A stretch of 64,000 nt of DNA from Aliiroseovarius sp. Z3 (GTDB taxonomy: Bacteria > Pseudomonadota > Alphaproteobacteria > Rhodobacterales > Rhodobacteraceae): the NCBI RefSeq assembly GCF_029105185.1, contig NZ_JAFMZK010000006.1, positions 175,396 through 239,395 of the forward strand, given 5' to 3'. How positions within the stretch are numbered: the first letter of the stretch is position 1; the number at the start of each line of letters is the position of its first letter. Of the stretch, positions 1-9,130 are shown piece by piece. A program made the position numbers and the translations under genes. The notes beneath the pieces were generated by a model. The model made no database searches and was not told where the DNA came from. It worked only from the letters and a program-made list of their open reading frames with translations.

Positions 1-216
1 ATCGGCAAGTGCGGTGGCGATGGCCGTGCGGCCCGCTTTCATGGCATCGCGTAACGCCGATACCGTCGCATTGCGCACGGTTGCTGCATCGGACGCGTCG
101 TCGAACACGGGCTGCAGCTCGTTCCATAACGCGTCACCATCGAAGATGTCGCGCGCCGGACAGATCAAATCAGAAACCGGGGGGAAGGCGTCCCGGTTTG
201 GCTCAGAACCCGGCAC
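1..216 (-). CDS. glnD: Probable N-terminal fragment of [protein-PII] uridylyltransferase GlnD
   Basis: About 72 codons are open on the minus strand and run off the left edge. The translation contains LICPARDIFDGDALW and then ALRDAMKAGRTAIA, which resembles the start of GlnD just before its nucleotidyltransferase domain. GlnD senses glutamine and uridylylates PII. No ATG lies between the upstream in-frame stop and this region, so the start is probably the GTG at 216-214, or a TTG at 222-220. Either start overlaps the end of the upstream LpoA-like gene by about 14-20 bases, suggesting coupling. The catalytic domain is outside the window, so the identity rests on the N-terminus alone. Confidence 0.5.
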   Translation of the reverse strand, partial: MPGSEPNRDAFPPVSDLICPARDIFDGDALWNELQPVFDDASDAATVRNATVSALRDAMKAGRTAIATALAD

Positions 217-1375
217 CGCCAAAACTTCTGGGTGCAGGGTCGATCACGACAACCTGATTGTTTCGTACCTGAGCGACAGCCAGCCCACGTTCATTCGTGC
301 CGTCGGGGCGCAGGCGGAAGATGCCGTTGACGCCCACGAAACCTTGCGACTGGGTCAATGCGGTCGTGGTCAGCGCATTCGCACGGCCGGATTTGGCAAG
401 CGCACCGATGGCGGCGATACCGTCATAGGCCAGTCCCGCAATCGGATGCGGGGCAGCACCATAACGCGCCTGATAACGGCTCGCGAAGCGGCTGGACAAT
501 CCCGGATCAGGCAGGGCAAACCAGCCCCCTTGGACGCCCGGCAGGGCAAGGGCATTCGACGGGATATCCCAGCGCTGCAAGCCGATGAACTGGGTCGTGG
601 CGGGGTTGACACCATTTTCAGGCAGCAGGCCCGCGAGGAAGGGCAGGGCGCCGGATGTGCCTGAGGTAAAGAACACCGACTGCGCGCCTGAGCTTTTGAC
701 CTTGGAACTGATGGTCGGCATCGCATTGATGATGCCGTTCTGCGACAGCTCGAAAGAAGCGGTGCCGGCGAGGGTTGCGCCCGAGTTTGCGATTGCTGTC
801 CGTATGGCATTGCTGCCCTGAACCTCGGCTTGATCATTCCCGTGCAGGATCATGATCCGCCCCTTGCCCGTGCGCGCGGCATAGCGGACCAGCCGGTTTG
901 CGACATTCTCGAACGTGTTGCCCAGAACAAAGACATTGCCGCCCGCGATATCGGTGTTGTTCGAGAAGCTCAGCACATTCACATTGCGCCGCGCCACCGC
1001 GACACCGGCGGCATTTGCACTTTGGGCAAAGACTGGTCCGAGAATGATTTTTGCACCATCGTTCACGGCTTTGGTCGCCATCGCGCCCGCTTGATTCGGG
1101 CTGCCGCCTGTATTGTAAACACGCAAGTCGATCTCGACCCCCGACAGTTCTGACATCGCCATGCGCGCGGCGTTTTCAAGCGACGCCGCGAGGTTCGCGT
1201 CATTCGCCGAACCCGACCCTCCGGGCACCAAAAGGGCTACGGGGACAGGCTTTCCGGGGTTGATGTTCTGTCCGACTTGTGGACCTTGGACGCCACAAGC
1301 GGCAAGCGCGGTCAATCCCAAAGTGGCAATCAGCAGGCCGATCACCTTGCGGGTGCGGACGAAAACAGAGAACAT
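203..1375 (-). CDS. LpoA-like penicillin-binding protein activator lipoprotein
   Basis: A 390-residue exported lipoprotein. The start at MFSVFVRTRKV gives a clean signal peptide with lipobox LAAC around residue 25; the frame is open further upstream but would bury the signal peptide. The body has the periplasmic type I binding fold (VALLVPGGSG near the start, ILGPVFAQSANAAGVAVARRN, then AGLAYDGIAA near the end), as in LpoA-type activators of penicillin-binding proteins and in amino-acid-binding proteins of ABC transporters. No permease genes lie nearby, which favours an envelope role in peptidoglycan synthesis. It is divergent from rsmI, as is common for this pair in Proteobacteria. Confidence 0.85.
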   Translation of the reverse strand: MFSVFVRTRKVIGLLIATLGLTALAACGVQGPQVGQNINPGKPVPVALLVPGGSGSANDANLAASLENAARMAMSELSGVEIDLRVYNTGGSPNQAGAMATKAVNDGAKIILGPVFAQSANAAGVAVARRNVNVLSFSNNTDIAGGNVFVLGNTFENVANRLVRYAARTGKGRIMILHGNDQAEVQGSNAIRTAIANSGATLAGTASFELSQNGIINAMPTISSKVKSSGAQSVFFTSGTSGALPFLAGLLPENGVNPATTQFIGLQRWDIPSNALALPGVQGGWFALPDPGLSSRFASRYQARYGAAPHPIAGLAYDGIAAIGALAKSGRANALTTTALTQSQGFVGVNGIFRLRPDGTNERGLAVAQVRNNQVVVIDPAPRSFGGAGF

Positions 1376-1456
1376 ACTAAAATCCTTTCCCAGACACGGC
1401 GCCCAACGGCCGATGCAGACGGGCATATCATAGACTCAACAATCGACAGGTCCAGT

Positions 1457-2314
1457 GTGAAACCCCAAAACACCCAGCTTGATCCGGGCCTCTATCTTGT
1501 GGCGACCCCCATCGGTAACGCGCGTGACATCACGCTTCGGGCGCTGGACGTTTTGGCGTCGGCTGATGTGATCGCGGCGGAAGACACCCGCACGACGCGT
1601 AAGCTGATGGATATTCACGGAATAGCCTTGAATGGACGCAAGCTGATCCCTTACCACGACCACTCCGGCGACGCGGCGCGCGCGGGCATCGTAAAGCTGA
1701 TCACTGAGGGCAAATCCGTCGCATATGCAAGCGAGGCCGGAAGCCCCCTGATCGCCGATCCGGGTTATGCGCTCGCGCGGGACCTGGCCGAGCGCGGGCA
1801 CTACGTGACGGCGCTGCCGGGGGCTTCTGCCACGCTCGCCGCGCTTAGCCTGTCCGGGTTGCCGACTGACAGGTTCCTGTTCGCCGGGTTTCCACCTGCG
1901 GCCAAGGGCGCACGGGCAACGTGGCTTGCCGAGCTGCTGCCCCTTCCAGCAACGCTGGTTTTCTTTGAAAGTGCCAAGCGTATTCAGAAGCTGTTAACGG
2001 AATTGTGCTCCTCTGGGGCGAATATGCGTCAGGCGGCGGTGTGCCGCGAGCTGACCAAGAAGTTTGAAGAGGTGAAGCGCGGAACGGTGGCCGAACTGGC
2101 GGAACAATTGACCGAAAACCCGATCAAGGGAGAGGTTGTTTTTGTGCTGGATCGAGCCCACGACGCGCAAGACGACGGCGCGATGGAGGATATGCTGGTG
2201 AAAGCCATGGCCGATATGTCGATGAAAGATGCCGTCAACGCGGTGTCCCATGCTTTGGGTCTGCCACGTCGCAAGGTTTATCAGGCGGCGCTGAATCTTG
2301 GGCGTCAGGGATGA
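1457..2314 (+). CDS. rsmI: 16S rRNA (cytidine1402-2'-O)-methyltransferase RsmI
   Basis: A 285-residue SAM-dependent tetrapyrrole-methylase-fold enzyme that methylates the ribose of C1402 in 16S rRNA. Visible family motifs are LYLVATPIGNARDITLRAL, AEDTRTTRKLM, SEAGSPLIADPG and GLPTDRFLFAGF. The frame is open back to 1277, but that stretch lacks family sequence; the GTG at 1457, preceded by ACAGG, gives the usual length. Its stop overlaps the yraN start (ATGA), so the two are translationally coupled. It is divergent from the LpoA-like gene with about 80 bases between them, which should hold both promoters. Confidence 0.93.
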   Translation: MKPQNTQLDPGLYLVATPIGNARDITLRALDVLASADVIAAEDTRTTRKLMDIHGIALNGRKLIPYHDHSGDAARAGIVKLITEGKSVAYASEAGSPLIADPGYALARDLAERGHYVTALPGASATLAALSLSGLPTDRFLFAGFPPAAKGARATWLAELLPLPATLVFFESAKRIQKLLTELCSSGANMRQAAVCRELTKKFEEVKRGTVAELAEQLTENPIKGEVVFVLDRAHDAQDDGAMEDMLVKAMADMSMKDAVNAVSHALGLPRRKVYQAALNLGRQG

Positions 2315-2664
2315 GCGGGCTTGCCTCCTATTTGTCAGGGCACGCCGCTGAAGACACGATTGCGACCGACTATGATCGCAGGGGGCAAATGGTCGAAGCG
2401 CGCCGATGGCGTGGCCAATACGGCGAGGTTGATTTGATTGCCCGCGACGGCGACACGGTGGTGTTTGTCGAGGTCAAGAAATCCCGCGATTTTCTACGTG
2501 CCGCCCAGCGGATCACCCCGGCGCAACTTGAACGCATTCATGCCACGGCCTGCGAGTATCTGGAAAATGAACCAAGGGGACAGTTGACGCCCTGCCGGTT
2601 TGATGTGGCGTTGGTCGATGCCCAGGGGGCGACGCAGATCATCGAGAATGCATTGGCCTATTGA
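2311..2664 (+). CDS. YraN family (UPF0102) nuclease-fold protein
   Basis: A 117-residue protein of the YraN/UPF0102 family, which has the restriction-endonuclease-like fold. The core GEVDLIARDGDTVVFVEVKKS, at about residues 37-57, contains the D and E-x-K residues of that fold. The function of the family is not settled. It overlaps rsmI by four bases, which is the classic rsmI-yraN arrangement, and gshB follows after about 60 bases. Confidence 0.9.
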   Translation: MSGLASYLSGHAAEDTIATDYDRRGQMVEARRWRGQYGEVDLIARDGDTVVFVEVKKSRDFLRAAQRITPAQLERIHATACEYLENEPRGQLTPCRFDVALVDAQGATQIIENALAY

Positions 2665-2725
2665 AGCCCATTGCGCATTGGCGCCCGCTGTCCCATGTAA
2701 GGGAAGTTGAAAAAGGGAGTGCGCC

Positions 2726-3667
2726 ATGTCGCTGAAAGTCGCCATTCAAATGGATCCGATCGATCACATTGATATTGACGCGGACAGCTCGTTTCGGATC
2801 GCGGAAGAGGCACAGGCGCGGGGTCACTCGCTGTTCTACTATACGCCGGATCAACTGAGTTACCGGGAAGGGAAGGTCTGCGCACGTGGCTGGCCTCTGA
2901 CGGTGCGCCGCGAAAAGGGCAATCACTTTTCCTTGGGGGATCAGATGGATGTCGACCTTCAGGATTTTGACGTCGTCTGGCTGCGACAAGACCCGCCGTT
3001 TGACATGGGCTATATCACCACAACGCATATTCTGGACATGATCCACCCCGACACGCTGGTCGTGAACGATCCGTTCTGGGTGCGGAACTATCCTGAGAAA
3101 TTGTTGGTGCTGGCGTTCCCCGATCTGACCCCACCGACGATGATCGCGCGCGATTTCGCAACCTTGAAATCCTTCAAAGAGGAACATGGCGATATCATTC
3201 TGAAACCGCTTTACGGCAATGGCGGGGCCGGGGTATTTCGACTGGACGCCAATGATCGCAACCTTGCGTCGCTGCACGAGCTGTTTGCGGGCATCAACCG
3301 TGAGCCACTGATCGCGCAGAAGTTCCTTCCCGATGTGTCCAACGGCGATAAGCGTATCATTCTGGTGGACGGCGCGCCTGTGGGGGCCATCAATCGCGTG
3401 CCCGCGGCGGGTGAAACGCGGTCGAACATGCATGTCGGTGGTCGCCCGGAAAAAGTCGGGTTGACCGATCGCGATATGGAAATCTGTGCTGCGATCGGCC
3501 CGCTTCTGCGTGAAAAGGGGCAGATTTTCGTTGGGATTGACGTGATCGGTGACTACCTGACCGAGATCAACGTGACCTCGCCTACAGGCATTCAGGAACT
3601 GGAGCGGTTTGACGGTGTGAATATCGCCGAGAAAATCTGGCAAGCGATCGAGGCACGCAGGGCGTGA
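2726..3667 (+). CDS. gshB: Glutathione synthetase
   Basis: A 313-residue ATP-grasp ligase that joins gamma-glutamylcysteine to glycine, the last step of glutathione synthesis. The N-terminal [21 protein letters not shown] is typical of GshB, the glycine-rich loop is [12 protein letters not shown] near residue 155, and the ATP/Mg site includes [12 protein letters not shown] near the C-terminus. The start has AAAAGGGAG upstream. Its stop overlaps the GTG start of the following hydrolase (GTGA). Confidence 0.95.
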   Translation: MSLKVAIQMDPIDHIDIDADSSFRIAEEAQARGHSLFYYTPDQLSYREGKVCARGWPLTVRREKGNHFSLGDQMDVDLQDFDVVWLRQDPPFDMGYITTTHILDMIHPDTLVVNDPFWVRNYPEKLLVLAFPDLTPPTMIARDFATLKSFKEEHGDIILKPLYGNGGAGVFRLDANDRNLASLHELFAGINREPLIAQKFLPDVSNGDKRIILVDGAPVGAINRVPAAGETRSNMHVGGRPEKVGLTDRDMEICAAIGPLLREKGQIFVGIDVIGDYLTEINVTSPTGIQELERFDGVNIAEKIWQAIEARRA

Positions 3668-4596
3668 GCTGGCAACTTTCAGCGGCCAAATTATGTGGAC
3701 GTCTGTTTGTTAAAACCCGCCTGCGGCATCTGAATGACGTTACCCGGGCGCGCCATGAGTTGGAGCACGCTGCAAACTGGATGTTTCGTGCGCCTCCATT
3801 TGCATGGTATCGCGAGGCGAAGCTGGGCGGCGCGCTTAAGACGCTGTGGATCGAAACGCGCCCGGTTTCACATCCCGCGCCGATGGACAAGGTCATCCTA
3901 TATCTTCATGGCGGGGGCTTTGTCGCGGGATCCCCCAACACACATCGCAAGATGCTGGCACGGCTGTCGTGGCTGACCGGCCTGCGGGTCTGCGCGCCGG
4001 ATTATCGCAAGGCACCCGAACATCCATTTCCGGCAGCCCTTGACGATTGTATTGCCGCCTATGAAGCATTGATTGCGGATGGATATGACCCGCAAAACAT
4101 CATTGTTGGCGGAGACAGTGCCGGAGGTGGGCTGACCTTTTCGCTGCTTGCCCAGATCGACGGGCGACTGCCCGCGCCGCGTGCGGTCTTTGCCTTTTCG
4201 CCTATCGTGGATTTGCGGTTCACCTCACCGGCATTCGAGAACAACAAGACCAAAGACCCGCTTTTGCCCTCCGAACGACGCGATTTGGTGGTCGACAATT
4301 ATCTCGGCCCAAACGTGGCGGATGACGAGCGCGCTTCACCTGTTTTGCATGGCTTTAACAGTCCACCACCAGCGCTTTTACAGTTTTCTACGACGGAAAT
4401 CTTGCGCGATGAGAGTCTGAGGATGGCAGAGGTCTTGCGGGCAGCAGGTGGTCACGTCGAACTGGACGAATGGCCGGATGCGCCGCATGTGTGGGTAATT
4501 CTGGATGGTTGGGTGCCCGAGGCGCGCGAAGCATTGCGGCGCGCGGCTAAATTCATCACCCGACAGTTTCGCGATGGGATACAAGGCGAAAGCTAA
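3664..4596 (+). CDS. Alpha/beta hydrolase of the hormone-sensitive-lipase group
   Basis: A 310-residue esterase/lipase-type hydrolase. The oxyanion motif HGGG is at residues 82-85 and the nucleophile elbow GDSAGG puts the catalytic serine near residue 150. The acid and histidine are probably in [10 protein letters not shown] near residue 270. The GTG start overlaps the gshB stop, so it is probably co-expressed. Its last 41 bases overlap the 3' end of comM on the opposite strand. The substrate cannot be read from the sequence. Confidence 0.85.
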   Translation: MSWQLSAAKLCGRLFVKTRLRHLNDVTRARHELEHAANWMFRAPPFAWYREAKLGGALKTLWIETRPVSHPAPMDKVILYLHGGGFVAGSPNTHRKMLARLSWLTGLRVCAPDYRKAPEHPFPAALDDCIAAYEALIADGYDPQNIIVGGDSAGGGLTFSLLAQIDGRLPAPRAVFAFSPIVDLRFTSPAFENNKTKDPLLPSERRDLVVDNYLGPNVADDERASPVLHGFNSPPPALLQFSTTEILRDESLRMAEVLRAAGGHVELDEWPDAPHVWVILDGWVPEAREALRRAAKFITRQFRDGIQGES

Positions 4597-6076
4597 GCGC
4601 CTCGGCCACGTGTTTGCGGGTGATGTTCGGGGCTTCGGCCAGATCGGCGATGGTGCGGGCAACCCGTAACACACGATGATAGCCACGCGCGGACAGGCCA
4701 AACCGCTCGGACGCTTTCAGAAGCGTATCGCGCCCATCTGGATCCGGGCTGGCGAACTCGGTCAGGGTCTTGCCTTCAATGTCGGCATTTGTTGTCACGT
4801 CACTTAGCCCCTCATAGCGTTCGGCCTGAATGGCGCGGGCGTTTGTTACGCGCTGGGCGACCGTCGTTGACAGCTCGCCATTTGCAGGCAGATCGAGGTC
4901 CTGAAACGTGACCGGTGGCACTTCGATCCGCATGTCGAACCGGTCCAGCAGGGGGCCGGAAATCCGCTGCATATAGTCCTCGCCACACAATGGTGCGCGG
5001 TTGCAGGCGCGGTTGGGGTCCGTCAGGTGACCACATTTGCAAGGGTTGGCCGCCGCGATCAGCAGAAATCGACTGGGATAGCGGACATGAGCATTGGCCC
5101 GCGCGACGGTCACATCGCCCGTTTCCAACGGCTGGCGCAGGGTCTCCAGCACTTGTCGGCTGAACTCGGGAAATTCGTCCATGAAAAGAACGCCATTATG
5201 GGCAAGGCTGATTTCGCCGGGTTTTGCACCGCGCCCCCCACCCACGATGGCAGCCATGGACGCCGTGTGATGCGGTGCGCGAAAGGGGCGGTCTTGCGAA
5301 ATACCACCCCCGTCCAGCAGGCCCGACACCGAATGGATCATCGAAGTTTCAAGCGCCTCGGCTGGCAACATGGGTGGCAAAATCCCCGGCAACCGCGCTG
5401 CCAGCATGGATTTGCCTGATCCGGGAGGACCAACAAGCAGCAGGTGATGGCGCCCAGCGGCGGCAATTTCCAGCGCGCGTTTGGCGCGTTCCTGCCCTTT
5501 GACATCGCGCAGGTCTTTGGTGGTGACGTCGGTTGTGACCTTGCCGGGTTCAGCCACATCCAAGGGTGTCTGTCCGGTGAAATGCTGCAAAACGGCGGCA
5601 AGCGAAGGTGCGGCATGCACTTTGGTGGCGCCGATCCAGGCAGCCTCGGCCCCGCAATCCCTGGGACAGAACATCGACATATCTTTTTCCGCGGCTGCCA
5701 GTGCGGCGGGCAGGGCGCCGACAACCGGCAGCAGGGTGCCGTCCAACGCCAACTCGCCAAGGGCGACCACATCGGCGATGTCTTCGCGCGCCAGGATACC
5801 CGCCTCGGCCAAAAGTGCCATCGCGATGGGAAGGTCGAAATGCGAACCCTCTTTCGGGATGTCGGCAGGGGACAGGTTGATGACGATCTTGCGCGGCGGC
5901 AGGGCGACTGACATCGCAGACAGTGCCGCGCGCACCCGCTCTCGGGCCTCTGAAACCGCTTTGTCCGGTAAGCCGACGATCGAGAAGCTGGGCAAGCCGG
6001 GAGACAGGGCGCATTGCACCTCGACAAGTCGGGCGCGAATTCCTTCGAATGCGACCGTATTTATCCGAGAAACCAT
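4556..6076 (-). CDS. comM: YifB/ComM family Mg-chelatase-like AAA+ ATPase
   Basis: About 506 residues. The N-terminal Lon-protease-like domain (TVAFEGIRARLVEVQ, then FSIVGLPDKAVSEARERVRAAL) is followed by an AAA+ domain with Walker A GPPGSGKSMLA, a Walker B region around NGVLFMDEFPEF, and a cysteine cluster around NPCKCGHLTDPNRAC. ComM proteins are hexameric helicases that promote branch migration during natural transformation. The start MVSRINT is preceded by GGGG; an ATG four codons upstream at 6088 is possible. It follows the transferase gene by about 55 bases on the same strand and converges with the hydrolase. Confidence 0.9.
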   Translation of the reverse strand: MVSRINTVAFEGIRARLVEVQCALSPGLPSFSIVGLPDKAVSEARERVRAALSAMSVALPPRKIVINLSPADIPKEGSHFDLPIAMALLAEAGILAREDIADVVALGELALDGTLLPVVGALPAALAAAEKDMSMFCPRDCGAEAAWIGATKVHAAPSLAAVLQHFTGQTPLDVAEPGKVTTDVTTKDLRDVKGQERAKRALEIAAAGRHHLLLVGPPGSGKSMLAARLPGILPPMLPAEALETSMIHSVSGLLDGGGISQDRPFRAPHHTASMAAIVGGGRGAKPGEISLAHNGVLFMDEFPEFSRQVLETLRQPLETGDVTVARANAHVRYPSRFLLIAAANPCKCGHLTDPNRACNRAPLCGEDYMQRISGPLLDRFDMRIEVPPVTFQDLDLPANGELSTTVAQRVTNARAIQAERYEGLSDVTTNADIEGKTLTEFASPDPDGRDTLLKASERFGLSARGYHRVLRVARTIADLAEAPNITRKHVAEALSFRLVSHRETVG

Positions 6077-6130
6077 CACCGACCCCATGTTTCGCTGATC
6101 TGAAACTAGGAGGTTGTGGTTACCGAATGG

Positions 6131-7003
6131 TTAACCGTCGTGTTCGTTGACCATTTCCATGAAGGCCGTCCATACCTCTGGGTCGTTGATGGTCTTATCG
6201 CGACAGGTCGGGTTGCAAAAGCCCCAAACCTTGCCGTCCATGCGAAGAAAATCAGTGACGGGATCGCCGGAATAGGGGCACGTCAGGTTCACCGACGGAC
6301 CCTCATCCGGCTGCGCCGCGCGCGGGGCCGGGCCGGGCCAGTCTGAAATGGGCTGACCTTCGATATATGGCACGGGATCATAGCTTTTGGTCATCCCCAA
6401 CGCGCGCCATCGCCGAAAGGCGGGGTCTGCCAGGTGGGTGTCCACATATTTCTGCGCAGTGGCAGAAACCTGCAACCCAAACCCGGCTATACGTGCAGCC
6501 ACCGGAGCATAAAATACATCAGCCAGCGAATAGTCCCCAAACAGCCATGGGCCACCGGATTTTTCGAGCGTGGCACGCCACAAGGTTTCGATCCGGGCGA
6601 GGTCATCCAAAACCCCCTCTGAAGCAACAAACCCCAGTACTTGACCCAATAGCTGCATCGGGCATTCGGTACGCAGAGATGTGAAACCAGAATGCATTTC
6701 GGCGACAAGCCACCGGGCGGTCGCACGGTCGGCAGGGTCGGCGGGCCACAACCCGGCATCCGGGTGACGTTCTGCCAAAGTTTCGGCCATGGCGATTGTG
6801 TCGCCCACAACGGTGCCTTCGGGCATGCGCATCACGGGCACCAGCCGCGCAGGTGCCAATGGTGCAAGATCTTGCGCCATCGTCCCCGAATACAGGCCGA
6901 CAAGATGCGTGCGGTGTGGAATAGCAAAGCGTTCAAGCATCAACCAGCCACGCAAGGACCAGCTGGAAAATGCGCGGTCGCCGATATAAAGATCATAGGT
7001 CAT
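6131..7003 (-). CDS. Glutathione S-transferase with C-terminal cysteine-rich module
   Basis: A 290-residue protein. Residues 1 to about 80 form a GST thioredoxin domain (YDLYIGDRAFSSWSLRGW, with serine as the likely glutathione activator), and residues 90-210 match the all-helical C-terminal domain. Standard GSTs end there. This one continues after residue 235 into a module with CPYSGDPVTDFL, GKVWGFCNPTC and RDKTINDPEVW, whose three cysteines suggest a small metal-binding fold like YHS/TRASH domains. The start is ATG at 7003. It lies upstream of comM on the same strand; no functional link is evident. Confidence 0.85.
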   Translation of the reverse strand: MTYDLYIGDRAFSSWSLRGWLMLERFAIPHRTHLVGLYSGTMAQDLAPLAPARLVPVMRMPEGTVVGDTIAMAETLAERHPDAGLWPADPADRATARWLVAEMHSGFTSLRTECPMQLLGQVLGFVASEGVLDDLARIETLWRATLEKSGGPWLFGDYSLADVFYAPVAARIAGFGLQVSATAQKYVDTHLADPAFRRWRALGMTKSYDPVPYIEGQPISDWPGPAPRAAQPDEGPSVNLTCPYSGDPVTDFLRMDGKVWGFCNPTCRDKTINDPEVWTAFMEMVNEHDG

Positions 7004-7060
7004 GTGCGAAGCCTAGCGCGGCGCACGATCCATGCAAATCGTCATTTGTGACCATGTCGA

Positions 7061-7645
7061 TCAGGGCAGGTGATTGATGGAATGAATGGACCAGAGCCGC
7101 CCGTCCCAGTCCAGCCGAGTCACCGACAGATTGTCGATCTTGTGTCCCAAAGCGGCGTAGGGTGTCATGCCACCGGCCCGCGCGATCTGAGTCAGTATGG
7201 TGCCGAAATGCGCCACGGCAATGACATGGCGATGGCCGTTGGTGTTGATCCGGTCGACGCTGCCCGAGACCCGCCCGGCAAGTTGGTTCCAGCTTTCACC
7301 GTTCGGGGCTTGATGGTCGCCCGGGTCTTCCCAAAACGCGCGGGACAGGGCGGGGTCACGGGTGGCGACCTCGTCCCAATGCAATCCGTCCCAGTCGCCA
7401 AAGTTAAACTCACGCAGGGATTGCTGATGGGGCAGGCGGTGACGCGTGCCCGTCACTGCATCCGCGGTTGAAACGGCGCGGGACAAGTCGGAGGACACGA
7501 CAGCCGCTTGGTCTGGTAAGAAATCTGACAAACGCTCAAGGGCGGCTTTGTTCGACAAATCCGCTGGCAAATCGCGCCAACCGACCATGTTTTTTGCGTG
7601 TGTTGGGCCGTGCCGCACCCACCACCAGGTGACCGGGGTGGTCAT
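7061..7645 (-). CDS. Histidine phosphatase family protein (CobC-like)
   Basis: A 194-residue phosphatase. The catalytic motif WVRHGPTHAKN is near residue 8, with RHG carrying the phosphorylated histidine; a second conserved histidine is in VIAVAHFGTI near residue 145. The fold is shared by phosphoglycerate mutases and by alpha-ribazole phosphatase CobC. Its start overlaps the end of the cobU-like gene by four bases, so the CobC role in cobalamin nucleotide-loop assembly is the best guess. That assignment is from context, not from a diagnostic residue. Confidence 0.75.
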   Translation of the reverse strand: MTTPVTWWWVRHGPTHAKNMVGWRDLPADLSNKAALERLSDFLPDQAAVVSSDLSRAVSTADAVTGTRHRLPHQQSLREFNFGDWDGLHWDEVATRDPALSRAFWEDPGDHQAPNGESWNQLAGRVSGSVDRINTNGHRHVIAVAHFGTILTQIARAGGMTPYAALGHKIDNLSVTRLDWDGRLWSIHSINHLP

Positions 7646-8184
7646 GGCGCACCCGTGGGCAAGCGGCCCTTCAGGACCAAAGGCAAACCTGCCATGACCG
7701 TGATCACCAGATCTGCGCGCAGGGCAATCCGTTGGTTCAACTCACCCTGCGCCTGTCGAAATCGGCGTGCCAGTGCGTTTTCGGGCACGATGCCCGCGCC
7801 GACTTCGTTCGAGACGACGACAACAGGTGCCGCGCAGCCGGACAGGGCGGTGAACAGCCGCGCTTCGGCATCTACCAGGTCCGCTTCGGCAAAAAGATGA
7901 TTAGACAGCCACATGGTGGCACAGTCGAACAGGACGACCTCGGCATTGCCTGCAGCGCAGAGGGCCGAGGTGGCGTCCAGTGGCGCTTCGATCGTGCGCC
8001 AGCCAGCGCCGCGTCTGGATTGGTGACGTGCAATCTTCGCCGTCATTTCCGTGTCATGTGCCTGAGCGGTTGCGACATAAAGCATGGCGCGCGCGGTCGC
8101 GGTCACCAGCCGTTCGGCATAGTCCGACTTGCCGGATGCAGCGCCGCCCAGAACGAGCGTAAGGGGGGGAAGCGTGACGGTCAT
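7642..8184 (-). CDS. cobU: Bifunctional adenosylcobinamide kinase / guanylyltransferase
   Basis: A 180-residue CobU/CobP-type enzyme. The P-loop GGAASGKS is at residues 13-20, and the segment containing ARHQSRRGAGWRTIEAP carries the histidine region used for GMP transfer. It phosphorylates adenosylcobinamide and then activates it as the GDP derivative in vitamin B12 assembly. It is the first gene of a minus-strand pair with the CobC-like phosphatase. No cobalamin riboswitch is evident in the 82-base gap before the divergent ChaN-like gene. Confidence 0.92.
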   Translation of the reverse strand: MTVTLPPLTLVLGGAASGKSDYAERLVTATARAMLYVATAQAHDTEMTAKIARHQSRRGAGWRTIEAPLDATSALCAAGNAEVVLFDCATMWLSNHLFAEADLVDAEARLFTALSGCAAPVVVVSNEVGAGIVPENALARRFRQAQGELNQRIALRADLVITVMAGLPLVLKGRLPTGAP

Positions 8185-8266
8185 GGCGCTTGCCTAGCAC
8201 TGCGACACCGGGTCCGCCAAGGCGAAAGCGCTTGAGGTGGTGTGCAACCAGACATAGCTTTGCCCC

Positions 8267-9055
8267 ATGAAACTGTATCCCTTTCTTTTTGCGCTATTGA
8301 CCCCGACTGTAGCGTTTCCCTTGGATGCCGGGCCAAGCGCGGATGATCTGGCACTTTTTGCAACGGCGGACGTGGTGATCATTGGCGAAACCCATGACAA
8401 TCCGGCCCATCACGACGTGCAGGCACAGATTGTCGCCGCTTTGCAACCAGCGGCTTTGGTGCTTGAGATGCTGACACCCGAGCAAGTTGCGGCGCTGACG
8501 AAAGATCTGCCCGGCTATGGCGCTGCGTGGAAGGAGGCAGGCTGGCCGGACTACAAGATGTATCTGCCGATCTTCACGGCGTCGAACGCCGAGATCTTCG
8601 GCGCTGCCGTCCCGCGTGACGTGGCGCGGGCGAGCTATACTGATGGCGTCGCCGCGCATTTCGACGGTGATGTGGCGTTGTTCGGACTGGATCAACCGCT
8701 GCCCACGGACCAGTATGACCAACGGTTGGACCTTCAGTTCTTCGCCCATTGCGAAGCCATGCCCCGTATTGCGCTGGGCGGCATGATCGAGGTGCAGCGT
8801 CTGCGCGATGCAACGCTTGCGAAAGCGGCGGTGGATGCCCTTGATCAGGTTGGAAAGCCCATGGTCATCATAACCGGCAATGGACATGCGCGGACGGATT
8901 GGGGTGTGCCGGCCATGCTGCGACTGGCCCGTTCGGAGCTGGTCATAATAAGCGTGGGTCAGGCCGAAGATGGAAACGCGCCCGAAGGAACGTTTGACCT
9001 TGTTTATGACGCGCCCAGTGTTGACCGACCCGATCCGTGCGACGCATTCAAGTGA
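8267..9055 (+). CDS. ChaN family (haem-binding, Tiki-like fold) exported protein
   Basis: A 262-residue protein with an N-terminal hydrophobic signal segment (MKLYPFLFALLTPTVAFP). It carries the ChaN hallmark VIIGETHDNPAHH near residue 40, ALVLEMLTPEQ near 65, and VIITGNGHARTDWGVP near 205. ChaN-type proteins bind haem and are placed in iron-regulated loci in some bacteria, while relatives of the same fold are proteases. No typical lipobox cysteine is seen after the signal. It stands alone, divergent from cobU. Confidence 0.82.
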   Translation: MKLYPFLFALLTPTVAFPLDAGPSADDLALFATADVVIIGETHDNPAHHDVQAQIVAALQPAALVLEMLTPEQVAALTKDLPGYGAAWKEAGWPDYKMYLPIFTASNAEIFGAAVPRDVARASYTDGVAAHFDGDVALFGLDQPLPTDQYDQRLDLQFFAHCEAMPRIALGGMIEVQRLRDATLAKAAVDALDQVGKPMVIITGNGHARTDWGVPAMLRLARSELVIISVGQAEDGNAPEGTFDLVYDAPSVDRPDPCDAFK

Positions 9056-9130
9056 TCGGCGCGCGTCCTGCCCATTGATCCATGCGCGCTGGTCCCGTAA
9101 CTGTTTGATAAAGCGAAATCGGGGGCGCCT

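Noticed and set aside
7061..8184. Histidine phosphatase read as phosphoglycerate mutase
   Set aside because: The residues fit the broad family only; overlap with the cobU-like gene favours a CobC role, and glycolytic context is absent.
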